This document shows, piece after piece, positions 1 to 6,121 of a stretch of DNA of 7,297 nucleotides; the stretch's first letter is position 1, and each line of letters begins with the position of its first letter. The position numbers and the translations under genes are program-made. The stretch comes from Bacteroidota bacterium (lineage in GTDB: Bacteria > CLD3 > SB21). The notes under the pieces were generated by a model that had not been told where the DNA came from, ran no database searches, and was given only the letters and a program-made list of their open reading frames with translations. The stretch covers positions 1-7,297 of the forward strand of contig JAGQUY010000201.1 of NCBI GenBank assembly GCA_020438245.1, written 5' to 3'.

Positions 1-1
1 A

Positions 2-1258
2 TCGAGTGGAGGACGTAGGGGAAAATACCTATGGAAAATTAGTGATCTCATTTCCCGCAATGTCGATGAACTCGCTTATCTCGAAACGATTGACTGCGGA
101 AAGCCGATCTCAGAAACCAAAAACATTGAGATACCCATCACCGCTGATATCTTTGCCTACTATGCCGGCGCGGCTTCAAAAATAGAAGGAGAGACGATTC
201 CGGTGAATGGAAATTTTTTCAACTACACGCTTCGTGAACCCCTTGGCGTGATCGGGTTGATTATACCTTGGAATTTTCCCCTAATTACCGCTGCACGAAA
301 AATTGCAGCTGCGCTCGCCGCCGGAAATACGGTAGTTGTAAAGCCTTCTGAGTATACGCCGCTTTCCACTCTCAAGCTTGCTCAACTCGTACAGGAAGCC
401 GGTCTGCCGGAAGGAGTGTTCAACGTGGTTCCCGGATTTGGATCTGCTGCCGGCGCCGCATTGGTCAACCATCCAGATGTGGACGGCATCGCCTTTACAG
501 GATCTACATCGGTAGGCCAGCAAATCATGCGTGTCGGCGCCAATTCGATGAAACGACTCTCTTTGGAACTTGGAGGCAAGTCACCGAACATTGTGTTTTC
601 GGACTCAGATGTTGATACCGCGGTCAAGATGGCTACTGCAGCAATTTTTTATAACAAAGGTGAGGTTTGCACGGCTGGTTCACGGCTCCTTGTCGAAGAA
701 AATATCTACGACGAGTTCGTCGAAAAACTCGCCGCAAGAGCTGCAAAGATGGTTCCGGGCGATCCGCTGCTTCCGGACACCCGCCTTGGGCCATTAACCT
801 CCGAACAGCAGCTCACCAAGGTCGTCGGGTATGTGGAATCTGGTAAGCAGGAAGGCGCCAAACTGCTGGCTGGCGGAGCCCGCATTGGATCGGAGGGTTA
901 CTTTTTTCAACCGACTGTTTTCGGGTCTGTCAGTACAACTATGAAAATAGCCCGCGAAGAGATTTTCGGTCCCGTGTTATCCGCACTCTCCTTCAAAGAT
1001 TTTGACGACGCCGTCCAAAAGGCCAATGACACCGCTTATGGCTTGGCAGCCGGTATTTGGACACGCGACATTAAGAAAGCACACAACCTTGCGCGCCGGA
1101 TCAAGGCCGGCACCGTCTGGATCAACACCTATAACATGTACGATGCGGCCATGCCCTATGGCGGATACAAAATGTCCGGCTTTACCAGAGAATGCGGCAT
1201 GGAAGCCATTTATGAATTTTATACCCAGGTGAAGTCAGTCTGGGTTGATTTGAACTAA
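2..1258 (+). CDS. Aldehyde dehydrogenase (ALDH superfamily), 5' end outside the window
   Basis: This enzyme oxidises an aldehyde to a carboxylic acid with NAD(P)+ in the cytoplasm; the substrate cannot be told from the sequence. The frame is open from base 2 with no stop, and residues 8-67 already read as ALDH (RGKYLWKI, then LETIDCGKPI), so a GTG at 203 is internal and not the start. Numbering from base 2, the visible landmarks are PWNFP with the oxyanion-hole Asn at 91, the cofactor-contacting Lys in VVVKPSE at 114, the GSTSVG cofactor loop at 167-172, general-base Glu 189 in LELGGKSP, nucleophile Cys 223 in GEVCTAGSR (bases 668-670) and EEIFGPV at 319-325. The C-terminal PYGGYKMSGF motif is intact. 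At 418 residues visible, about 70 are missing from a typical 490. The GEVC form resembles betaine/amino-aldehyde dehydrogenases, but that is only a hint. The surA-like gene follows after 10 bases. Confidence 0.95.
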   Translation, partial: SSGGRRGKYLWKISDLISRNVDELAYLETIDCGKPISETKNIEIPITADIFAYYAGAASKIEGETIPVNGNFFNYTLREPLGVIGLIIPWNFPLITAARKIAAALAAGNTVVVKPSEYTPLSTLKLAQLVQEAGLPEGVFNVVPGFGSAAGAALVNHPDVDGIAFTGSTSVGQQIMRVGANSMKRLSLELGGKSPNIVFSDSDVDTAVKMATAAIFYNKGEVCTAGSRLLVEENIYDEFVEKLAARAAKMVPGDPLLPDTRLGPLTSEQQLTKVVGYVESGKQEGAKLLAGGARIGSEGYFFQPTVFGSVSTTMKIAREEIFGPVLSALSFKDFDDAVQKANDTAYGLAAGIWTRDIKKAHNLARRIKAGTVWINTYNMYDAAMPYGGYKMSGFTRECGMEAIYEFYTQVKSVWVDLN

Positions 1259-1260
1259 AA

Positions 1261-1264
1261 AGGA
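1261..1264 (+). promoter_or_regulatory. Ribosome binding site of the surA-like gene
   Basis: AGGA lies in an A-rich stretch four bases before the ATG at 1269, in the 10-base gap after the ALDH stop. It supports that ATG as the start and is consistent with translation from a shared transcript. Confidence 0.6.
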
Positions 1265-1268
1265 AAGT

Positions 1269-2558
1269 ATGAGGACCATTTTTCATTCACTGGCTCTTGT
1301 CCTGCTGACTGGAGTTCTGGAAGTTTATGCACAGGAGAGGCAGCTTCTTGATCGAATTGTTGCTGTTGTTGACGAAGAAGTGATTCTCGCATCTGAACTT
1401 CAGCAATACACGTACATGGAAGCGGCCAGCAGGAAAATAAACCCGCAGGTCGATTCTGAGGCTTTCCTGCAACTGGAGCATCAGGTCTTGGAAGCGTTGA
1501 TCAATCAAAAAATCATGCTTGCGCAGGCAAAACATGATAGTATTCTGATTGATGACAACCAGGTGGAAAATGCGCTGGATAACCAAATCCAGGAGAGAAT
1601 TCAACAGGCCGGTGGCGAGAAAGAGCTGGAAAACTACCTTGGCAAGTCGGTCAAGGAACTTCGTCGTCTATACAAGAACACCGTCAAAAAGCAAATGCTC
1701 ACGCAGCGTATTCAGTCTTCAAAATTCAACGACGTCAAGATTTCCAGAGCGGAGGTTGAACAATTTTTTGAAGCGAACAAGGACAGTTTTCCGGAAGTTG
1801 GTGAATCCGTAAACCTGAGCCAGATTCTATTGGAAGTCAAGGCCGGCAAGGATGCTTTTGAGGAGGCAAGAAAAACCGCCCAGATGCTGCTCGATTCGAT
1901 CAAGCGGGGTGCAGATTTCGGGCAACTGGCCAGGACGTTCTCCAACGATCCCGGTTCGGCACGCCGCGGGGGCGAGCTTGGATGGTACAACCGGGGCGAT
2001 TTTGTCAAAGAGTTTGCCGATGCCGCTGTGCGTCTGGAACCAGGGGAACTGTCGGGCGTCGTTCGAACCCAATTCGGATACCACATTATCCAAATGATAG
2101 CAAAGAACGTTGACAAAATAAATGTCCGCCACATTCTCATCGCGGTTGGCACCACGGAAGCTGACAAGGCTTTGACCAAGGCGCGACTTTCCGATATCCG
2201 TCAAGATATACTGGACGGAAAGATAAGCATGGAAGACGCTGCCATAAAATACTCGGACGACCCCGCCAAAAAGGGCAACCTTGGTAATTTGGGATGGATC
2301 GAAGTCGCAACCTTCCAGGATAAGGCGTTTCTCACAGCCAGCAGTGCGCTCCAAATTGGAGAGATATCTGAACCTTTTGAAACACAGTTTGGTTTTCATA
2401 TCATCAAACTCAATGACCGTCGCGCAAAACGATCTGTTAATCTGAAGGAAGACTGGCAGTCCATTGAATCCGTCGCGCTCCGTCACAAGCAGGAACGCGA
2501 AATGGAGAAATGGCTGGCTGATATTCGAAAGAAATATTTTGTGGATATTCGTTTATGA
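1269..2558 (+). CDS. surA: SurA-like periplasmic peptidyl-prolyl cis-trans isomerase / chaperone
   Basis: SurA-family proteins escort unfolded outer-membrane proteins across the periplasm. The 429 residues match the family length. Residues 1-21 form a Sec signal peptide (basic start, hydrophobic core, likely cleavage after VYA). Residues about 26-170 are the SurA N-domain, beginning with LDRIVAVVDEEVI. Two parvulin domains follow: about 180-278, ending FGYHII, and about 283-381, ending FGFHII. The C-terminal helix (about 393-425) would pack back on the N-domain, as in known SurA structures. The second parvulin domain has both conserved histidines (H288 in VRHIL and H377). The first has Gln 185 (LSQIL) where the first His is expected, so it is probably non-catalytic. 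The start ATG has an AGGA site four bases upstream. The stop overlaps the next gene as ATGA, so translation is probably coupled. The family call is firm; orthology to E. coli SurA itself is less so. Confidence 0.92.
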   Translation: MRTIFHSLALVLLTGVLEVYAQERQLLDRIVAVVDEEVILASELQQYTYMEAASRKINPQVDSEAFLQLEHQVLEALINQKIMLAQAKHDSILIDDNQVENALDNQIQERIQQAGGEKELENYLGKSVKELRRLYKNTVKKQMLTQRIQSSKFNDVKISRAEVEQFFEANKDSFPEVGESVNLSQILLEVKAGKDAFEEARKTAQMLLDSIKRGADFGQLARTFSNDPGSARRGGELGWYNRGDFVKEFADAAVRLEPGELSGVVRTQFGYHIIQMIAKNVDKINVRHILIAVGTTEADKALTKARLSDIRQDILDGKISMEDAAIKYSDDPAKKGNLGNLGWIEVATFQDKAFLTASSALQIGEISEPFETQFGFHIIKLNDRRAKRSVNLKEDWQSIESVALRHKQEREMEKWLADIRKKYFVDIRL

Positions 2559-3100
2559 CGCTTTGGCGTCAATGGATTTGGAACGCATCCCTTTGGCTCA
2601 CGCGAAACCGCCAAATCGGCCCGGTGCTGGAGTTTCGGCAGGCAGTTCGCGGCACCAAACGATGGCTTATTTATCTGGCCGAAGAAACGGCGGCCGATCA
2701 ATGGAAAAATGTGCACGAACGTCTGGTCACATTGTTTGAGAACTCGGAGATCACCCTGCTCGCCCGGGACGGATTGTCGGATGAAACAGTGGAAAGCGCC
2801 AAAGTCATGAAAGGAATTCGAGAAATACGATTGTTGGGTCAGCGGGACTTTGGGTGGCGCGCCAACGTGCGTCGACGGGTGATAGAAGAATTAAGAAAAT
2901 ATGGATTTGATATTGTACTTGATTATAGCCGTACTTTTGACTTGGCAATGGCATATGCTTTGTGCGCCGTCGGGGCGCCCGTGATGGCCGGTATGCACCT
3001 TGAACCGGAAGCCGAGCGTTTTTATAACCTGATCGTCCGACCTGATCCCACCACAGGTTCTGACGACGCCTTACTGGACTGCCTCTCAAAATTGCGCTGA
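2555..3100 (+). CDS. Uncharacterised protein resembling the N-terminal half of a GT9 (heptosyltransferase-like) fold
   Basis: I do not recognise this 181-residue protein with certainty. It has no signal peptide and no clear membrane segment. From about residue 36 it alternates strand and helix like a Rossmann half: WLIYLA, a helix, EITLLAR, then IREIRLLGQ. Near the C-terminus comes FDIVLDYSRTFDLAMAYAL followed by GAPVMAGM, and then YNLIVRP. The pattern 'fDlvidl...s...a...ga..r.G' is typical of the acceptor-binding N-domain of GT9 glycosyltransferases and also of short Bacteroidota-type proteins annotated DUF6913. The C-terminal donor-sugar domain of a GT9 enzyme is absent, so catalysis as a normal heptosyltransferase is unlikely. 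The ATG overlaps the surA stop by four bases, with only a weak GTGGA site about nine bases upstream, so expression is probably coupled to surA. A link to envelope biogenesis is inference from that neighbour. Confidence 0.8.
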   Translation: MTLWRQWIWNASLWLTRNRQIGPVLEFRQAVRGTKRWLIYLAEETAADQWKNVHERLVTLFENSEITLLARDGLSDETVESAKVMKGIREIRLLGQRDFGWRANVRRRVIEELRKYGFDIVLDYSRTFDLAMAYALCAVGAPVMAGMHLEPEAERFYNLIVRPDPTTGSDDALLDCLSKLR

Positions 3101-3120
3101 GTCGATCCAATCATGTAACG

Positions 3121-3136
3121 CTCCCGAAAGGGGGGC
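3121..3136 (+). promoter_or_regulatory. GNRA-loop hairpin overlapping the Shine-Dalgarno of the 3143 gene
   Basis: The 42-base gap before the gene at 3143 contains CTCCC, a GAAA tetraloop, then six G and a C. C3121-C3125 pair with G3130-G3134, including one U-G wobble. The G-rich arm, together with the As of the loop, is also the only good ribosome binding site (AAAGGGGG), about eight bases before the ATG. The stem would therefore hide it when folded. No U-tract follows, so it is not a standard terminator. The pairing is seen directly; a regulatory role is inference. Confidence 0.4.
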
Positions 3137-3142
3137 TTTGAC

Positions 3143-4474
3143 ATGCGACCAACCGATGCTTTTCGACAAATGCTGAAGCTCATCGCCACAACTTCTGTAG
3201 TGACCGTGTTCAATGTAATGGTATGCAATCCTATATCGGTCGTGCAAACCGAAGAGCCTCCCCTGAATTGGACAAAATACCAGAACATAAAGTACGGCTT
3301 CTCCGTCGACATCCCGTCTGACTGGCGGATCAAGGAGTACTCAACGGGTATCGATCTGACCGATCCACGTTCTGAATCCACCATTTCCGTGAAAGCACTT
3401 AAAGAATCCTCACCCAACTACGTAATTCTTCCCGACGATTACGCCTTGAATCACTTTGCCGATCTCCACCCGTATGTCGACAATCAGCTTCCGGATATGC
3501 AGATGATAGAATCGGCCGATCAGGTGACGGGCTGCCAGATACGCCCCCGTATTGTACAACAGTCGTACGCACATCTCACCGGTCAGCAGCCGTCCTCAGA
3601 CCATGCCCTTCTGACCTATTTTCCATCCCAGTTTATGGGAGATCAGTACACGTCCTTCGTCGAAATTTCAGGAATCGTATCGACGCCGGCCATTTACGAC
3701 CAGATCGTATCATCGTACCGCCATGTTTTCAAAATGTACACTCAGCAGAATCTGCTGAAAATGGGTACCATCGATTCCAGCCAGATTCCACATCCCAGTG
3801 TCTACTATGTGGGTGAATCCAGGGCGTATGATATCGATGTCAATGGAGACGGTACCAACGAGATGATTCTTGTTACCCTGCCTCGTCCATACCAAACAGA
3901 CCGGGAGCGATGTGAACTGCGTGTGTTTGAGCGGGACATGGGACGCCTGCGGTTGGTAGCCTCCAAGACATTCACCGAAAATTCTTTTCACAACTCGGAT
4001 ATTCAGGTGGTGAATATCGACAATCGGGGAGGATTTGACGTATTTCTTAGATTCTTCGAATTCGGAAATGAATGGGGAAAGAACAGCACCGCTTTGGTAT
4101 TTCATGACGGAACCAAATACAGAATTGCAGAATTCGGAGCGTTTGCAGAGGTTATCGATCTCGATGGAAACGGCATCGATGAAATCATTACTTCCATTAA
4201 GACCTATTTCAGCCTCGGCGCCGTGGCGACATGGAAAGACATCTACAACTACAAGAACGGTGACTTTGTTGAGAACAATCTGAACTACAGAAATTATTTC
4301 AAACAGGTTGCCGTGCCCGAGTTCAAAGATCAGGCTGAGTTGGTGAGAAGTGAACTACAGTTGACCGTCATTCCAAGTTTCAAGACGGCTGCGTACCGGC
4401 TCATCTATCGTATTCAAAAATATATTACCTGGTCGCAAATGTTGGCTGAAGGCCAGGATATCAAGTACCGCTAG
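3143..4474 (+). CDS. Probable exported protein: PsbP-like domain plus FG-GAP/VCBS-like calcium-loop motifs
   Basis: Function is unknown. Residues 1-35 have basic residues at 2, 8 and 12, then a hydrophobic run (about 13-28), fitting a signal peptide or membrane anchor. VMVC at 25-28 is not a proper lipobox because Val precedes Cys. Residues about 43-200 begin with YGFSVDIPSDWRIKE, the opening strand-turn of PsbP/DUF1795-type domains. Residues about 225-380 carry acidic loops of the D-x-D/N-x-D/N-G-x-x-E/D type: D232-N234-D236-G237-E240, a degenerate N291-D293-G296-D299, and D339-D341-N343-G344-E347. Each is followed by a hydrophobic strand, as in FG-GAP/VCBS integrin-like repeats. The last 60 residues match nothing I recognise. 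The ATG is preceded by a strong G-rich ribosome site at about 3128-3135. A surface or periplasmic calcium-stabilised binding role is inference. The DUF58 gene follows after three bases. Confidence 0.85.
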   Translation: MRPTDAFRQMLKLIATTSVVTVFNVMVCNPISVVQTEEPPLNWTKYQNIKYGFSVDIPSDWRIKEYSTGIDLTDPRSESTISVKALKESSPNYVILPDDYALNHFADLHPYVDNQLPDMQMIESADQVTGCQIRPRIVQQSYAHLTGQQPSSDHALLTYFPSQFMGDQYTSFVEISGIVSTPAIYDQIVSSYRHVFKMYTQQNLLKMGTIDSSQIPHPSVYYVGESRAYDIDVNGDGTNEMILVTLPRPYQTDRERCELRVFERDMGRLRLVASKTFTENSFHNSDIQVVNIDNRGGFDVFLRFFEFGNEWGKNSTALVFHDGTKYRIAEFGAFAEVIDLDGNGIDEIITSIKTYFSLGAVATWKDIYNYKNGDFVENNLNYRNYFKQVAVPEFKDQAELVRSELQLTVIPSFKTAAYRLIYRIQKYITWSQMLAEGQDIKYR

Positions 4475-4477
4475 CCT

Positions 4478-5386
4478 TTGAGTAAGTCCATTTCAGGCGA
4501 AACCAAATCTTTTTTACGTCCCGACGTCGTCGCCCGTCTGGCAAACCTCGAAATAAAAGCACGGTTGGTTGTCGAAGGCTTCATTACCGGTCTGCATCGA
4601 AGCCCGTACCATGGCTTCAGCGTGGAGTTCGCCGAACATCGGCCTTATATTCCCGGCGATGAAATCAGGAGCATCGATTGGAAAGTATACGGCCGAACTT
4701 CCCGCTATTACGTGAAACGATTTGAAGAGGAAACCAATTTAAAAGCCTACCTTTTACTCGACACGAGCGGATCCATGATGTTCGGTTCGGGTGATGTTAC
4801 CAAGTTGGAATATGGGTGCTACCTTGCCGCGTCCCTCGCATACTTGATGATTCATCAGAAAGATGCAGCCGGATTGGTATTGTTTGACAACGAAATTCAC
4901 AAATACCTTCCGCCCAAGGCAACACGGGGTTATTTAAAGACCCTCCAACTGACTCTCCAGCAAATCAACAGTCACCATGAGACAAAAATTGCACCTGTGC
5001 TGCATCAGATCGCGGAACGTATACGTCGCCGGGGTCTGATCATATTAATCACCGATCTTTTTGACGACCCTGTGACTGTGATGAATGGCCTCAAGCATTT
5101 CCGGCACTTGAAACACGAGGTGATCGTATTCCACGTGATTGATCCAAGGGAGAAGGATCTCCTCTACTCCGGAGACGTCATCTTCGAAGACATAGAAACG
5201 AAGGAGCGAATCTCGACACAGCCGTGGCATATTCGAAAGGACTATCACAAAGAATTTGTCGGATTTCTAGATACTTATCGCAGGCAGTGTCTGGAGAACG
5301 GAATCGATTACGTTCGTTTGGATACCGAAACCCCATTTGATACAGCGCTGCTCGAATATATGACAAAACGATCACGTCTCGGTTGA
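4478..5386 (+). CDS. DUF58 protein (von Willebrand A-like fold, MoxR-associated type)
   Basis: DUF58 proteins are cytoplasmic or membrane-bound vWA-like proteins usually encoded beside a MoxR AAA+ ATPase and thought to act with it as an adaptor in assembly or metal-insertion chaperoning. This one has 302 residues and no membrane segment. The signature is at 47-68 (FSVEFAEHRPYIPGDEIRSI, then D67-W68). The metal-site (MIDAS) motif D95-T-S97-G-S99 is present, and TDLFDD at 192-197 supplies a further acidic site. The start must be TTG 4478: the preceding gene's TAG (4472-4474) is in the same frame three bases upstream, and the next in-frame ATG (residue 100) would remove the signature. Family members carry a similar short N-terminal lead (FLRPDVVARLANLEIKAR). 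No Shine-Dalgarno is at the right distance, so translation probably depends on ribosomes finishing the upstream gene. No moxR is in the window. Confidence 0.93.
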   Translation: MSKSISGETKSFLRPDVVARLANLEIKARLVVEGFITGLHRSPYHGFSVEFAEHRPYIPGDEIRSIDWKVYGRTSRYYVKRFEEETNLKAYLLLDTSGSMMFGSGDVTKLEYGCYLAASLAYLMIHQKDAAGLVLFDNEIHKYLPPKATRGYLKTLQLTLQQINSHHETKIAPVLHQIAERIRRRGLIILITDLFDDPVTVMNGLKHFRHLKHEVIVFHVIDPREKDLLYSGDVIFEDIETKERISTQPWHIRKDYHKEFVGFLDTYRRQCLENGIDYVRLDTETPFDTALLEYMTKRSRLG

Positions 5387-5407
5387 TCCGGGTTTTCAAG
5401 CCAACAG

Positions 5408-5413
5408 AAGGAA
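5408..5413 (+). promoter_or_regulatory. Ribosome binding site selecting GTG 5420
   Basis: AAGGAA lies six bases before a GTG codon at 5420. The conserved N-terminus of the DUF2461 family begins just after this GTG, so the site decides the start. Confidence 0.7.
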
Positions 5414-5419
5414 GAACAC

Positions 5420-6070
5420 GTGGATATTTACAAGGCCTTTCAATTTCTGAAAGCACTGAAGAAAAACAACAAACGGGATTGGTTCCAGCGCCGCAAGCCC
5501 CAATTTGACGAAATTCTCGGTGAATTTGAACTGCTAGTCGATGAACTCCTACATAGCATGGTTGATCTGCATCCCGATTTTCTTGACCTCAAGCCAAGAG
5601 ACTGCATGTTCAGAATTTACCGTGACGTACGTTTTTCCAAGGACAAATCCCCCTACAAAGCGCATCTATCGGCTTTTCTGGCGCCTGGAGGTCGAAAAGC
5701 CGTCAAACCCGGGTATTACATCCACCTTGAGCCTGGACAGACCATGATAGCCGGCGGATGGTATATGCCCTCTGTAGAAAATCTTCAGAAAATCAGAAAA
5801 TATATTCTTGATAACGGGGACGAACTGCAAAAACGGATCAAACCCCTTGTGAAGAAATACCACCTTGAACCCTTTGACAAGCTTGCACGAGTCCCCAGAG
5901 GATTTCCAGCCGATCATCTGTACGCAGATTGGCTGAAGCTCAAGCATTTTGTTTTAGTCCGCTCCATTCCCGACTCGCAAGCAACATCCCGATCATTCAA
6001 ACCCTCTCTCATCCGCAGTTTGAAAACACTCCATCCCTTCTGTATCCATTTGGAAAAGATGGCAAAATAA
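5420..6070 (+). CDS. DUF2461 / TIGR02453 family protein
   Basis: This is a conserved cytoplasmic protein of unknown biochemical role; 216 residues is the usual family length. The family blocks appear in order: FLKALKKNNKRDWFQRRKP at 9-27, the basic core DCMFRIYRDVRFSKDKSPYK at 61-80, GYYIHLEPG at 98-106 followed by AGGWYMPS at 111-118, IRKYI at 125-129, and RVPRGFPADH then WLKLKHFV at 157-178. No signal peptide or membrane segment is visible. The conserved R/D/K cluster (R65, R68, D69, R71, K74, D75, K76) looks like a functional site, but no activity is established that I can name. The GTG start has an AAGGAA site six bases upstream. The gene sits 33 bases after the DUF58 stop and is the last + strand gene before the convergent terminator. 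Confidence 0.93.
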   Translation: MDIYKAFQFLKALKKNNKRDWFQRRKPQFDEILGEFELLVDELLHSMVDLHPDFLDLKPRDCMFRIYRDVRFSKDKSPYKAHLSAFLAPGGRKAVKPGYYIHLEPGQTMIAGGWYMPSVENLQKIRKYILDNGDELQKRIKPLVKKYHLEPFDKLARVPRGFPADHLYADWLKLKHFVLVRSIPDSQATSRSFKPSLIRSLKTLHPFCIHLEKMAK

Positions 6071-6100
6071 AAAAAAAGGCTGCTCCGACGGAACAGCCTT
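6069..6100 (-). terminator. Rho-independent terminator of the M16 gene, weakly bidirectional
   Basis: A 12-position inverted repeat (6074-6085 with 6089-6100) surrounds a 3-base loop. Read on the - strand, every position pairs, with one G-U wobble at 6082/6092, and the 3' side runs into eight U (complement of A6069-A6076), 22 bases past the M16 stop. Read on the + strand, the same position is a C-A mismatch and only three U lie at the end of the stem. It is therefore a strong terminator for the - strand gene and a weaker one for the + strand unit, whose last stop ends at 6070. Confidence 0.85.
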
Positions 6101-6121
6101 TCAAAATTCGTTTCTGTTCTT

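Noticed and set aside
203..205. GTG at 203 as the start of the aldehyde dehydrogenase
   Set aside because: The frame stays open back to base 2 and the 67 upstream codons encode recognisable ALDH sequence, so this GTG is internal.
1712..2179. 155-codon open frame on the - strand opposite surA
   Set aside because: Serine- and arginine-rich antisense translation typical of a shadow frame, overlapping the parvulin coding region.
1827..2486. 219-codon open frame on the - strand opposite surA
   Set aside because: It lies wholly antisense to a well-supported gene, resembles no family and has no ribosome site; it looks like a shadow of the surA coding pattern.
3101..3142. Separate promoter for the gene at 3143
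   Set aside because: The 42-base gap has no recognisable -35/-10 pair or Bacteroidota-type TAnnTTTG box; only the hairpin and ribosome site are visible.
3167..3226. Lipoprotein signal with Cys 28 of the exported protein
   Set aside because: The residue before Cys is Val and the one before that Met, which does not fit the lipobox; a plain signal peptide or anchor is a better reading.
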